Positions 17,437 to 26,290 of a stretch of DNA of 64,000 bases are shown in pieces (the stretch's first letter is position 1; each line of letters opens with the position of its first letter). Under the pieces are notes generated by a model. The model was given only the letters and a program-made list of their open reading frames with translations. It searched no databases and had not been told where the DNA came from. This DNA comes from Pseudomonas sp. GM48 (lineage in GTDB: Bacteria > Pseudomonadota > Gammaproteobacteria > Pseudomonadales > Pseudomonadaceae): the NCBI RefSeq assembly GCF_000282335.1, contig NZ_AKJM01000099.1, positions 1 through 64,000 on the forward strand. The letters run 5' to 3'. Made by a program: the position numbers and the translations under genes.

Positions 17437-18846
17437 TTAATCCTCGACCACCCAGGTGTCCTTGGTTCCGCCGCCCTGGGAGGAGTTGACCACCAGGGAG
17501 CCTTCGCGCAGGGCGACACGGGTCAAACCGCCGGGTACGACCCGGGTTTCACGGCCCGACAAAACAAACGGCCGCAAGTCGATGTGGCGTGGCGCGATGC
17601 CGTTTTCGACAAAGGTCGGACAGGTCGACAGCGACAGCGTCGGTTGCGCGATGTACGCATGGGGCTTGGCGATAATGCGCGCACGGAAGGCTTCGATTTC
17701 CGCCGCCGTCGCCGCCGGCCCCACCAGCATTCCGTACCCGCCAGAGCCTTGGGTTTCCTTGACCACCAGTTCTGGAAGATTGGCCAGTACGTGGGAAAGT
17801 TCAGACGGGTTACGGCATTGCCAGGTCGGCACGTTCTTCAGGATCGGTTCTTCATCGAGGTAAAAACGGATCATGTCGGTAACAAACGGATACACCGACT
17901 TGTCGTCCGCCACCCCGGTGCCGATGGCATTGGCCAGCACCACGTTGCCGGAACGGTAGGACGACAGCAGCCCGGGCACGCCGAGCATCGATTCCGGATT
18001 GAAGGCCAGCGGATCGAGGAAGGCGTCATCGAGGCGACGATAAATCACGTCGACCGCTTTCGGCCCGTCGGTGGTGCGCATGTAGACCTTGTCGTCACGC
18101 ACGAACAGGTCAGCGCCCTCCACCAGTTCCACGCCCATTTCCCGCGCCAGGAACGCATGCTCGAAGAACGCACTGTTGAAGCGCCCCGGCGTCAGCACCA
18201 CCACGCTCGGGTTATCGATGGGGCTTGAGCTTTTCAGGGTGTCGAGCAGCAGGTTCGGGTAATGGTCGATAGGGGCGATGCGTTGCGCCGCGAACAGTTC
18301 GGGGAACAGACGCATCATCATCTTGCGGTCTTCGAGCATGTAGCTGACGCCGCTCGGTGTTCGCAGATTGTCTTCGAGCACGTAGTAGGTGCCGTCGCCG
18401 TCGCGCACCAGGTCGACGCCAGAGATGTGCGAATAGATATCGCGGTGCAGGTCCAGCCCCTGCATTGCCAACTGGTACTGCTCGTTGGCCAGCACCTGCT
18501 CGGCCGGAATGATCCCGGCCTTGATGATGCGCTGCTCGTGATAGAGGTCGGCGAGGAACATGTTCAACGCCTTGACTCTCTGGATGCAGCCGCGCTCGAC
18601 AATCCGCCATTCGCTGGCGGGGATGCTGCGCGGGATGGTATCGAATGGAATCAGGCGCTCTGTGCCCTGCTCGTCCCCGTAGAGCGTGAAGGTAATCCCG
18701 GCGCGATGAAACAACAGATCGGCCTCGCGTCGCCGTTGTGCCAGAAGCTCGTCAGGCGTCTCGGCCAGCCAACGGGCAAACTCCCGATAATGCGGGCGGA
18801 CCTGGCCGCCGGCATCGTACATCTCATCAAAATAGGTTCGGATCAT
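17437..18846 (-). CDS. circularly permuted type 2 ATP-grasp protein
   Basis: 469 residues from the ATG preceded by AAGGAG. Contains the family blocks YHEQRIIKAGIIP (about 125-137), ARDGDG/YVLEDNLRTPSG (about 170-185), VVKETQGSGGYGM and the C-terminal DLRPFVLSGRE...GGLTRVAL with SSQGGGTKDTWV. These form the ATP- and Mg-binding site in permuted order. Predicted to activate a carboxylate for amide or peptide ligation in the cytosol. First gene of the three-gene operon with alpha-E and transglutaminase. Confidence 0.9.
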   Translation of the reverse strand: MIRTYFDEMYDAGGQVRPHYREFARWLAETPDELLAQRRREADLLFHRAGITFTLYGDEQGTERLIPFDTIPRSIPASEWRIVERGCIQRVKALNMFLADLYHEQRIIKAGIIPAEQVLANEQYQLAMQGLDLHRDIYSHISGVDLVRDGDGTYYVLEDNLRTPSGVSYMLEDRKMMMRLFPELFAAQRIAPIDHYPNLLLDTLKSSSPIDNPSVVVLTPGRFNSAFFEHAFLAREMGVELVEGADLFVRDDKVYMRTTDGPKAVDVIYRRLDDAFLDPLAFNPESMLGVPGLLSSYRSGNVVLANAIGTGVADDKSVYPFVTDMIRFYLDEEPILKNVPTWQCRNPSELSHVLANLPELVVKETQGSGGYGMLVGPAATAAEIEAFRARIIAKPHAYIAQPTLSLSTCPTFVENGIAPRHIDLRPFVLSGRETRVVPGGLTRVALREGSLVVNSSQGGGTKDTWVVED

Positions 18847-19214
18847 GCCGTACTCCTTGTCACTCGGACGTCCAGACCTTCGCAAGGCCCGTGCCATCGG
18901 CATAAACGCTTAAATTTCAATCGGTTGGATAATCAAGACGCAGTCACCGCACCAATCCTGTGCGACAAATGCCCCAACCTGATTGCCCCCGCTTCATTGC
19001 AAGGCGTAGTGGTCGCCTATCACCAGCATAGCCAGAGTTGATTTCACTGCCCGGCAACGGGTGCGGATAATCCGGGCATTCGCTGAAAAGCTCACCGAAC
19101 TTCCCTTTTAGCCGCCTGCCCAGGCGGCTTTTTTTTGCTGATGTTCAATGCCCCCAAATGAAAACGGCCAACCCGAAGGTCAGCCGTCATTGCCGGTTGT
19201 CACTGTCCATAAGG
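18847..19214. other. intergenic region with a rightward terminator
   Basis: About 370 bases between a leftward gene start and a leftward gene end. The only strong signal is a rightward terminator at 19110-19129 that belongs to no visible gene; the 100-200 bases before it have GC-rich self-complementary stretches (GCCCGGCAACGGGT / ATCCGGGC). Confidence 0.5.
19110..19129 (+). terminator. rightward rho-independent terminator without an upstream gene
   Basis: Perfect 9-bp stem AGCCGCCTG / CAGGCGGCT with a 2-base loop and eight T after it. The flanking genes are both on the minus strand, so the terminator may end an untranslated RNA. Confidence 0.8.
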
Positions 19215-19559
19215 TTATGCGAGTCGCCCTCGTACCTCCTGTTTCACACCCCAGCCTTCGATAATGCCGCCCAACGGCTCGACCACCGCTTCGAAACCCT
19301 GTTCGAAGTCGCCGATGTCGTCGTAGGTGGCATACATGACTTTGCTCAACTCCAGAGCCCAGGCGCCGTCGTCGCGCACACTGACTTGCGCATTCAGGGA
19401 TTCACCACGGTGGAAATGACCTGCCGCCCTGCGTGCCCGCTCCTCGTCCGGGAAAATGGCGTAGAACTCGATGGGATGAAACCGTGAAAAGTCAAAACCG
19501 CCTTCTTTCATGCGGCGCAACACGCTGCTGCTGATGTCTTCTTGATAGGCTGTGCTCAT
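19215..19559 (-). CDS. RraB-like ribonuclease E inhibitor family protein
   Basis: 114 residues, soluble. It has the RraB fold wording: N-terminal helix, EFYAIFPDEERARRAA, a strand-rich middle and the acidic helix MYATYDDIGDFEQGFE before the final GGIIEGWGVK. RraB proteins bind RNase E and alter degradosome activity; the Pseudomonas members are shorter than the enterobacterial one and untested as far as I know. Ribosome binding site GAGGACG. Confidence 0.75.
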   Translation of the reverse strand: MSTAYQEDISSSVLRRMKEGGFDFSRFHPIEFYAIFPDEERARRAAGHFHRGESLNAQVSVRDDGAWALELSKVMYATYDDIGDFEQGFEAVVEPLGGIIEGWGVKQEVRGRLA

Positions 19560-19769
19560 GAAACGTCCTCCTCAAAACGATGGATAGACTTTCCGTACTC
19601 CCTCACCCGCAACCGAACAGCGCGAGCGACGGCAACCAATGAGCCGGCGGGAAACAAGCATGGAGCTGACAAGACCAGACCTTAGCGATTCAATCGCTGA
19701 TCTCGCTTGCAGAGTAGCCTCAAGATAGAGCCTCTGCCAAGGTCTGGATGTGAATGCGACAGGTGTCGT

Positions 19770-20003
19770 TCAGATTGGAGAAATACCGAGGATTTGAATG
19801 CTGTTCTGGAACTTGAGTTCTTTGACACACGCATCGGCGGTCCGCCCCTCTAGATCGTTCAGATCCAGTTCGGCGACGACAGGAAGAAATCGGGCCTTGA
19901 TGAGCCTGGCGGCACGCTCGTAGTCCGGGCGCTCGATGCACTCGAACACTTCGTCGACGGTTTCGCCATGATCATCCACGAAAGTGACCTTCCACTTTTG
20001 CAT
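19770..20003 (-). CDS. small conserved hypothetical protein, 77 residues
   Basis: The ATG preceded by GAGGAGG is clearly the start; the longer open frame upstream runs into a REP doublet and is not coding. The protein starts MQKWKVTFVDDHGE and has a helix ERAARLIKARF and one Cys near the end. Soluble, no recognised domain. Confidence 0.72.
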   Translation of the reverse strand: MQKWKVTFVDDHGETVDEVFECIERPDYERAARLIKARFLPVVAELDLNDLEGRTADACVKELKFQNSIQILGISPI

Positions 20004-20087
20004 TGGTGCCTCCTCGATAAAACCCATGGATGGGCTTACATCTATCTCGACCTTGTTAGCTGGCCGATTGTTCCGCCGCAATTCAGT

Positions 20088-20174
20088 GTGGGAGCGGGCT
20101 TGCTCGCGAAGAGGGTATGTCAGTGACAGAGTTGCTGGCTGACACACCCTCTTCGCGAGCAAGCCCGCTCCCAC
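20088..20174. repeat. REP doublet, family B
   Basis: GTGGGAGCGGGCTTGCTCGCGAA and its inverse about 40 bases apart, between two leftward genes. Confidence 0.9.
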
Positions 20175-20198
20175 AGGTTTGGTGCGTGGACTGAAAGA

Positions 20199-21074
20199 TC
20201 AGTCGTTGCTTGGCTTGTTCACTGCCTGCAACACGTACTGCGGCAGGGCGAAGGCGCCGATGTGAATTTCAGGATTGTAGTAGCGGGTGACGATGCCGCT
20301 GCCCGTGAAACGCTGTTGCAGGGTTTCGCGGGACAACTTGCGATAAGCGGTATTGGTGGCGCCCCAGGCGAAGGTCATCGAGCCGCCGATGTAGGTCGGC
20401 ACGGCGGCCTGGTAGAAGTGCCAGTCCGGGAACAGGCTGCGCAGGCGACCAGCGGTAGTCTTCACTTCTTCGATCTGCATGAACGGCGTGCCGTTCTGGG
20501 TCACCAGGATGCCGCCTTCGTTCAGGCAGCGGCGGCAGGCCTGGTAGAAGTTTTCCGAGAACAGCACTTCGCCCGGCCCGATCGGGTCGGTGGAGTCGGA
20601 AATGATCACGTCGAATTTTTCAGTGGTGGTGGCGACAAAACGCATGCCGTCGTCGATCACCAGGTTCAGGCGCGGATCATCGAATGCACCCTTGGAGTGA
20701 TTCGGCAGGAATTCCTTGCACATGTCGACCACGGTGCCGTCGATCTCGACCATGGTGATGTGTTCGACACTGCGGTGCTTGGCCACTTCACGCAACATGC
20801 CGCCATCGCCGCCGCCGATGATCAACACGCGCTTGGCGGTGCCATGGGCGAGGATCGGCACGTGGGTAAGCATTTCGTGGTAGATGAATTCGTCGGCTTC
20901 GGTGGTCTGGATTACGCCATCCAGTGCCATGACCCGGCCCATGCGCGGGTTTTCGAAGATCACCAGGTGCTGGTGTTCGGTGCGCACTTCGTGCAGCAGT
21001 TTTTCCATGCGAAAACGCTGGCCGTAGCCTTCGTAGAGGGTTTCCAGGTAGTCGCTGGTCGGGGTGTTGCTCAT
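20199..21074 (-). CDS. speE: polyamine aminopropyltransferase (spermidine synthase)
   Basis: 291 residues. Transfers the aminopropyl group of decarboxylated S-adenosylmethionine to putrescine, releasing methylthioadenosine. Shows the N-terminal beta-hairpin with LYEGYGQRF, the VMALDGVIQTTEADEF block, the cofactor-binding GGGDGGMLRE and D/E pair, and the ISDSTDPIGP catalytic Asp block. The start at the ATG behind GGAGC is preferred to an upstream one. Methylthioadenosine from this step feeds the methionine salvage genes elsewhere in this window. Confidence 0.93.
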   Translation of the reverse strand: MSNTPTSDYLETLYEGYGQRFRMEKLLHEVRTEHQHLVIFENPRMGRVMALDGVIQTTEADEFIYHEMLTHVPILAHGTAKRVLIIGGGDGGMLREVAKHRSVEHITMVEIDGTVVDMCKEFLPNHSKGAFDDPRLNLVIDDGMRFVATTTEKFDVIISDSTDPIGPGEVLFSENFYQACRRCLNEGGILVTQNGTPFMQIEEVKTTAGRLRSLFPDWHFYQAAVPTYIGGSMTFAWGATNTAYRKLSRETLQQRFTGSGIVTRYYNPEIHIGAFALPQYVLQAVNKPSND

Positions 21075-21222
21075 GGGAAGTGCTCCGATGAATGCGGGTG
21101 GCAACGGACGGTTACCCGCCCATGATGGCCATTCGTTCGTCTCGAATGACCGGGAAAGGCGCGCATTCTACGTCGCGGAAGATGACAGGTCGAACCTCAC
21201 TTGTTCGACTTGCCACAATCCT

Positions 21223-21307
21223 GTGGGAGCGGGCTTGCTCGCGAAGCAGGCAACTCGGTCTGTCGGCGAACCGCGTGATCGTTCTTCGCGAGCAAGCCCG
21301 CTCCCAC
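21223..21307. repeat. REP doublet, family B
   Basis: GTGGGAGCGGGCTTGCTCGCGAAG and its inverse, upstream of speE on the side of the PLDc_N gene. Confidence 0.9.
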
Positions 21308-21335
21308 AGGGTCAGTGTTGTTTGTGGGAAATCCG

Positions 21336-21527
21336 TCAGAATTTGACATTACCCCGCGGCCCGGCGATGGCCCAGATGATCAGTCCCAGCACTGGCAATA
21401 GCGCGATCAACAGCACCCAGAGGATTTTCATCCCGGTCTCGGCGCCACTTTTGAACACGTTGACGATGGCCCAGATATCCAGGGCAAAAATGATCAAGGC
21501 AACCAGGCTGTTGAACGTGGAACCCAT
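21336..21527 (-). CDS. PLDc_N domain small membrane protein
   Basis: 63 residues with two membrane helices (about 5-26 and 35-55) separated by KSGAETGMK and ending GPRGNVKF. This is the pattern of the phospholipase D-nuclease N-terminal domain (PLDc_N) found alone in small inner membrane proteins. Ribosome binding site CAGGAG. Function unknown. Confidence 0.85.
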   Translation of the reverse strand: MGSTFNSLVALIIFALDIWAIVNVFKSGAETGMKILWVLLIALLPVLGLIIWAIAGPRGNVKF

Positions 21528-21609
21528 GGTGACGCTCCTGAAGAGTGATTTGCCCTCTTAGGATAGACGGTCGTCGCGAGGGTTCCGTTTTATTGACAGT
21601 GTCTGGCTA

Positions 21610-22140
21610 TCAGACGTGGATGGCCACTTTCAGGGCTTCCAGGGACGGTGCGGCTGCGATGCCAACTTCAGCGCACAACTCCAGCACCCGTGGCACGTCG
21701 TTGCCGTAGACCAGTACCACCTGCAGCTCGTCATCGAGCAACTGGCTGAAGTTCATCAGCGTGTAGCCACCGTTTTCCTTGTTCAGGCTGCTCATCTGCA
21801 CCTGGATGCGGTTGAGCGCGGTCAGGGCTTCGGTCTTGGCCAGTTGCTTGGGCTTGAGATTGAACTCCACTCCCGGGCCAAACGAAGCGACGATCCGGGC
21901 GAACAGGTCCATGTAGGTGTCAGCCTGGAACAGCACCGTTTCCGGCAGGCTGCCGACCACCACCCACTCACCCAGCGGGATCGGGAAGGTTTCGTCGTAG
22001 TTGATGTCCGGATTGGCTGTCAGGAAAGCATTCTGATCGGCGTAGGCCTGGGCCGCTTCGTCTGCGACCTTGAGGATTTCGTCTTCGCCCATGCACCCGG
22101 AGCTGATTTTGCTGATGAGTTCGGCGAGTGCGGCTTTCAT
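21610..22140 (-). CDS. conserved hypothetical protein, 176 residues
   Basis: Start at the ATG behind AGGA; the frame continues upstream into a REP doublet, which is not coding. Soluble alpha/beta protein with a Cys in SSGCMGEDE and again in LELCAEVG; the sections NFSQLLDDELQVVLVYGND resemble a type III chaperone-like fold only loosely. No family recognised. Confidence 0.68.
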   Translation of the reverse strand: MKAALAELISKISSGCMGEDEILKVADEAAQAYADQNAFLTANPDINYDETFPIPLGEWVVVGSLPETVLFQADTYMDLFARIVASFGPGVEFNLKPKQLAKTEALTALNRIQVQMSSLNKENGGYTLMNFSQLLDDELQVVLVYGNDVPRVLELCAEVGIAAAPSLEALKVAIHV

Positions 22141-22225
22141 GGGGCGGATCCTGTAGCGAGGGGGATTTTGAGGGCGCGAAGGATAGCGCATTCTGTCGCT
22201 GATCGCTTGGGACAGGCATAAACCT

Positions 22226-22376
22226 GTGGCGAGGGAGCTTGCTCCCGTCGGGTCGCGAAGCGGCCCCAAAATCAGACGATGCGATTTGTCAGACAGACCG
22301 CGCTGAATGGATTTGCGACTGCTGCGCAGTCGAGCGGGAGCAAGCTCCCTCGCCACAAAAACTCCCTCGCCACAAA
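22226..22376. repeat. REP doublet, family C, with duplicated right end
   Basis: GTGGCGAGGGAGCTTGCTCCCG and its inverse about 90 bases apart; inside each arm lies a further inverted pair (GGGTCGCGAAGCGGCCCC, ACTGCTGCGCAGTCG). The last 15 bases of the right arm (CTCCCTCGCCACAAA) occur twice in tandem, ending at 22376. Confidence 0.88.
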
Positions 22377-22404
22377 GGAATCATCAACCACAAATTCGTC
22401 GATA

Positions 22405-22923
22405 TCAGCCCAAGAGCTTCTGCAACTGCGCAACCGTATCGGAAGCGCCCATGGTTTTAGCCGCTTCCAGCGCGGTGATGCCATTGGCGTCCTTGGCTTT
22501 CGGGTCGGCCCCCTTGCTGATCAGGTAGTCGACCACTTCGACGCGGTTGAACATTGCCGCCATCATCAGCGCCGTGCGGCCGTCGAAGGACGAACCTTCT
22601 ACCTGTGCACCGCCGTCGACCAAGGCCTTGATCACCGCCAGGTCGCCCTTGAAGGCGGCCCCGGCAATCGGGCTCTGGCCATTGTCGTTGCGGATCTCCG
22701 GATCGGCCTTGTGCTCCAGCAGCACTTTAACTGTGTCCACATGACCGTGATACGCGGCCAGCATCAGCAACGTATCGCCCTTGTGGTTACGCAGGTTCGG
22801 CGGCAAACCCTTGGTCAACAGCGCAGCCATCATCGCCGCATCGCCCTCCCGAGCCTTGTTGAATACCTGTTCGGTGAATTCGGCGGCTTCTTCGGGGGTC
22901 ATCTGGCGGCTTTTGTCTGACAT
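22405..22923 (-). CDS. ankyrin repeat protein
   Basis: 172 residues, start at the second Met behind TTGGAG. After a short helix come four to five ankyrin repeats of ~33 residues with the usual G-TLLMLAAYHGH, G-SPIAGAAFKGD, G-TALMMAAMFNR and G-ITALEAAKTMG helix starts. No signal peptide; cytosolic protein-protein interaction module. Such small ankyrin proteins in pseudomonads are often near catalase or stress genes, but no such neighbour is here. Confidence 0.9.
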   Translation of the reverse strand: MSDKSRQMTPEEAAEFTEQVFNKAREGDAAMMAALLTKGLPPNLRNHKGDTLLMLAAYHGHVDTVKVLLEHKADPEIRNDNGQSPIAGAAFKGDLAVIKALVDGGAQVEGSSFDGRTALMMAAMFNRVEVVDYLISKGADPKAKDANGITALEAAKTMGASDTVAQLQKLLG

Positions 22924-23020
22924 TGGGCACTCCAATTTCTGTCATTCGTAAAAGCCGACAGTTTCCCGAGCGCTCCCGGCACTGTCACTTGTTTTTTCTC
23001 ATGGACCGCCATAGCCAGAT

Positions 23021-24859
23021 TCAATAGCGGTACTTGCCGCCGTGAATGTCAGACAACAACTGCTCCGTAACCTGCACGTAAGTCTGGGTCCCCGGCAGCC
23101 AGGCATAGATCGGGTCATCACCGGTTTTGCCCGGGTCGAAGGCCTCGTCCTTGAGTCGGGTCTTCTGATATTTGAAAGTCCCGGTGGTTTCCATTTTCAC
23201 TTTCACTCGCAGGAACAATGGCACCGCATAGGCCGGCATTTGCTCACGGGCGAAGGCCAGCAGTTCACTGAAGTCCAGGGTCGCCAGGGATTCGGCGGGG
23301 GTAATCGCCGCCATCCCGGCCCGGCCATTGGTGTTGTGGATTTCCACGCCATAGGCGACGGCTTCGGAAATATGCGGATGTTGCAGGAGGATGTTTTCCA
23401 CCTCCGTGGTCGAGACGTTTTCGCCCTTCCAGCGGTAGGTGTCGCCCAGGCGGTCGACAAACTGCGCATGCCCAAAGCCGATGTTGCGCAACAGGTCACC
23501 GGTGTTGAAGTAGCGGTCGCCCTTCTCGAACACATCGTGGAGCACGACCCTGGCGGTTTTCTGCGGATCGGTGTAGCCGTCCAGCGGTGCCTTGTCGTCG
23601 ATTTTCGCCAGCAACAACCCCTGCTCGCCCTTGGCGACCTTGCGCATCAGGCCCTTGGCATCACGAATCGGTGCACCGCTGTCGTGGTCGTATACGACCA
23701 GCTCCCAGCGCATCAGGGAAAAACCGATGGTGTTGTCGAAATTCAGAATGTTGGTGAACCCGATATTGCCGTCGCTGGCGGCGTACAGCTCGCAAATGTG
23801 ATTCACCGCAAAGCGGGTCTTGAACTCGTTCCAGGCGCCGGGACGCAAGCCGTTGCCGATCATCTTCTTCACGCCGTGCCGGTTGTCGTCGGCGCTGGGT
23901 GGTTGATCGACCAGGTAGCGGCACAGTTCGCCGACATAACCGATGGTGGTCGCCCGGTACTTGCGCACGTCGTTCCAGAATTGACTGGCGCTGAACTTGC
24001 GGCGGATGGCGAACCCGCTGGCACCACTGACGGCCGAACCCCAGCACACGCAAAGCCCCGTGGCGTGGTACAGCGGCAAGGTGCAATAAACGACATCGTC
24101 CGCACGCATGTCCAGGGCGATCATGCCGAAACTCGCGGAGCTGCGCATCCAGCGTCCGTGCTTGAACACGCCCGCCTTGGGCAGCCCCGTGGTGCCCGAG
24201 GTGTAGATGTAAAAGCAGGGATCGTCGAAGAAAATCTGCTGGCTGCTGGCCGGGTTGTCACTGGCGCCATCAAGACTGACGGTCATCAGGTTGATGAAAC
24301 CTTCAGGTGCGATGCCCGGTTGGCGAGAGGTGTCCTGATCGGCGACGAACCAGGTGCGCTCGGCCTTGATCGACACCCGGTCACGCACCGCCAGGTACGC
24401 CGGGACCAACTCCTCCCCGACAATGATCGCCGCCGGCGCCACCAGATTCACACTGTGCACCAGGGTGTCGCGGGTCTGTGAGGTATTGAGCAACGCGCTG
24501 ATCGCGCCGACCTTGGCCACCGCCAGAATCGTCACCAGCAGTTCGGGGCGGTTCTCGATGAAGACCGCCACCACATCACCCTTGCCGATGCCTTGGCCGA
24601 TCAAGTGATGGGCGATGCGGTTGGCCCATTGGTTGACCTCGCAATAACTGAGCGTTACCTCGCCTTGCAACAGCGCCGGGCCATCCGGGTTGTGCAGGGT
24701 GGCTTGCTCGAAACTCCAGCCCAAACCACACGCCTGGGTCGGGTCCTTGACGTTGGCGACCTTCATGCCCTTCACCACCCGAGGGATGGCTTTGGCAATG
24801 GAAGGCAACTTGCGGAGCATCATGCCCCAGGTAATCGTGTCGTTTGACGTGCGGCTCAT
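23021..24859 (-). CDS. long-chain acyl-CoA synthetase (AMP-binding, FATP-like)
   Basis: 612 residues. AMP-binding fold with the P-loop YIYTSGTTGLPKAG (about 215-228), the middle motif YAASDGNIGFTN, the adenylation motif YFNTGDLLRN and the hinge GDTYRWKGENVSTTEVE. Length and wording are those of the very-long-chain / fatty acid transport protein branch rather than classical FadD. Activates fatty acids to acyl-CoA at the membrane. Single gene with its promoter in the region to the right. Confidence 0.9.
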   Translation of the reverse strand: MSRTSNDTITWGMMLRKLPSIAKAIPRVVKGMKVANVKDPTQACGLGWSFEQATLHNPDGPALLQGEVTLSYCEVNQWANRIAHHLIGQGIGKGDVVAVFIENRPELLVTILAVAKVGAISALLNTSQTRDTLVHSVNLVAPAAIIVGEELVPAYLAVRDRVSIKAERTWFVADQDTSRQPGIAPEGFINLMTVSLDGASDNPASSQQIFFDDPCFYIYTSGTTGLPKAGVFKHGRWMRSSASFGMIALDMRADDVVYCTLPLYHATGLCVCWGSAVSGASGFAIRRKFSASQFWNDVRKYRATTIGYVGELCRYLVDQPPSADDNRHGVKKMIGNGLRPGAWNEFKTRFAVNHICELYAASDGNIGFTNILNFDNTIGFSLMRWELVVYDHDSGAPIRDAKGLMRKVAKGEQGLLLAKIDDKAPLDGYTDPQKTARVVLHDVFEKGDRYFNTGDLLRNIGFGHAQFVDRLGDTYRWKGENVSTTEVENILLQHPHISEAVAYGVEIHNTNGRAGMAAITPAESLATLDFSELLAFAREQMPAYAVPLFLRVKVKMETTGTFKYQKTRLKDEAFDPGKTGDDPIYAWLPGTQTYVQVTEQLLSDIHGGKYRY

Positions 24860-25215
24860 GATGCTCCCGTTCGATCTTTTTATTGTCGGGCTGCGATGAC
24901 TGAATCCGAAAATACGTCAACGGTTCTTGAGCTGTACACGCGGTTTTTGAAATGTTTTGTATCCGGGATCTTGATCCACAACAACGGTGTGAAAAATCGT
25001 GATCTCACCCACGCCAATTGGTTCCATCGAGTCGCCGACGTACCTGCAAAATGCAGGATGCACGATGGCCATTCATGCAGATTGCACGAAAGCAAAAATC
25101 ACTTAAAACCGTAACATGTTGATTTTGCTTAATATTATTCAGCTGAAATGAATGGCACAAAGGCTGCAACAGTCTCTCCATGCTTGCCATTCAAGTCATC
25201 ACGGAGCTGAACGAC
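24860..25215. other. divergent control region, AT-rich
   Basis: About 355 bases between the acyl-CoA synthetase start and the DUF3509 gene, AT-richer than surrounding genes. It contains a sigma54-like site before the DUF3509 gene; no ORF is supported. Confidence 0.5.
25153..25168 (+). promoter_or_regulatory. candidate sigma54 (RpoN) promoter
   Basis: TGGCACAAAGGCTGCA: GG and GC are 10 bases apart as in -24/-12 promoters, with one change from TTGC to CTGC. The implied start is ~35 bases before the start codon. Confidence 0.35.
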
Positions 25216-25494
25216 ATGAGCCTTATCCAGGAAAAATTTTCGTCCTTATTCTCCAACTTTGCAGTCACTACCCAAGAGCGCCCTGACGGTGGGATCCTGC
25301 TGACCCTGGACGGCGGCGAAGGCAAAGTGTTCAAGCGCTCGATTTCCTACCAGCAATTGCACAATGGCGATCAACTGTCGTGGGTCATCAGTGCGATTCG
25401 CCGCGACCTCGCTGAACAAGCCAGTGAACTGCCGCAGATTTCCATGCTGCAAAGCCAGCAACGGTTTGCCCTGCCGACCTATCATTCGCTGTAA
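25216..25494 (+). CDS. DUF3509 domain protein
   Basis: 92 residues. The start at ATG behind ACGGAG is chosen over an upstream Met that lacks a site. Matches the Pseudomonas DUF3509 pattern: MSLIQEKFSSLFSN start, RPDGGILLTL, KRSISYQQLHNGDQL, WVISAIRRDLAE. Soluble; these genes are typically multi-copy and stress or iron responsive by reports I recall, with no biochemical role. Followed by a REP doublet. Confidence 0.85.
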   Translation: MSLIQEKFSSLFSNFAVTTQERPDGGILLTLDGGEGKVFKRSISYQQLHNGDQLSWVISAIRRDLAEQASELPQISMLQSQQRFALPTYHSL

Positions 25495-25500
25495 AAAAAT

Positions 25501-25588
25501 GTGGGAGCGGGCTTGCTCGCGAAAGCGGTGCGTCAGTCAACATCAACGTTGAATGACATACCGCTTTCGCGAGCAAGCCCGCTCCCAC
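25501..25588. repeat. REP doublet, family B
   Basis: GTGGGAGCGGGCTTGCTCGCGAAAGCGG and inverse, lying between the convergent DUF3509 and mtnC genes. Confidence 0.9.
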
Positions 25589-25602
25589 AGGGTTTGTGGC
25601 GT

Positions 25603-26286
25603 TTAGAAATTAGCGGGATTTATCCGCGCAAAGCTGTCCACGGTGACATGCCCTGCCAGTTCCCCGCCCTCACGGGCCAGGCCGCAGGTGGCCATCCCCG
25701 CTGCACGCGCCGCATCCAGCTCTTCGACGATGTCGGACAGAAACAGAATTTGCCCCGCCTCGATGTTGATCGCCTGGATGATGTTGGCGTAGGACTGCGC
25801 CTCGCGCTTAGGCCCTGACGTCGTATCGAAATAACCGCTGAACAGCGGTGTCAGGTCCCCCGCCTCGGAGCAACCGAAGATCAGCCGCTGGGCCTGGATC
25901 GAGCCGGACGAATAAACAAAAAGTTGATAACCAGCCTGATGCCAGTCTTTAAGCGCCTCAACGGCGTCCGGGTAAACGTGGCCCTTCAACTGCCCGGCCT
26001 GATAGCCCTGCTCCCAGACCATGCCCTGCAACGCTTTCAACGGCGTGGCCTTGCGGTCTTCGGCAATCCAGCCCAACAGGATCTCGATGACCCGTTCGAC
26101 GTCGGCATTCGGCTCGTTGCTGTCACGGCGTACGGCGGCCAGCTGTTCAGCTACGTCAACGCGCTCGGCCTGCTGACGAACAAACGCCGGCAGATGTTTG
26201 GCAGCATAGGGAAACAGCACGTCGAACACAAAACTCACCGCGCTGGTGGTGCCTTCGATATCGGTGAGAATCGCTTTGATCGGCAT
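25603..26286 (-). CDS. mtnC: acireductone synthase (enolase-phosphatase E1)
   Basis: 227 residues of the HAD superfamily. Motif I is ILTDIEGTT (acidic nucleophile at the N-terminus), motif II VYSSGSI, motif III GPKREAQSY, motif IV LFLSDIVEELDAARAAGM. Enolises and dephosphorylates 2,3-diketo-5-methylthiopentyl-1-phosphate to acireductone in methionine salvage. It starts 4 bases after the mtnD stop, the last gene of the operon. Confidence 0.93.
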   Translation of the reverse strand: MPIKAILTDIEGTTSAVSFVFDVLFPYAAKHLPAFVRQQAERVDVAEQLAAVRRDSNEPNADVERVIEILLGWIAEDRKATPLKALQGMVWEQGYQAGQLKGHVYPDAVEALKDWHQAGYQLFVYSSGSIQAQRLIFGCSEAGDLTPLFSGYFDTTSGPKREAQSYANIIQAINIEAGQILFLSDIVEELDAARAAGMATCGLAREGGELAGHVTVDSFARINPANF

Positions 26287-26290
26287 CGAC

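Noticed and set aside
19770..20174. Longer form of the 77-residue protein
   Set aside because: The extra N-terminal residues are translated REP sequence; the inner ATG has a strong ribosome binding site.
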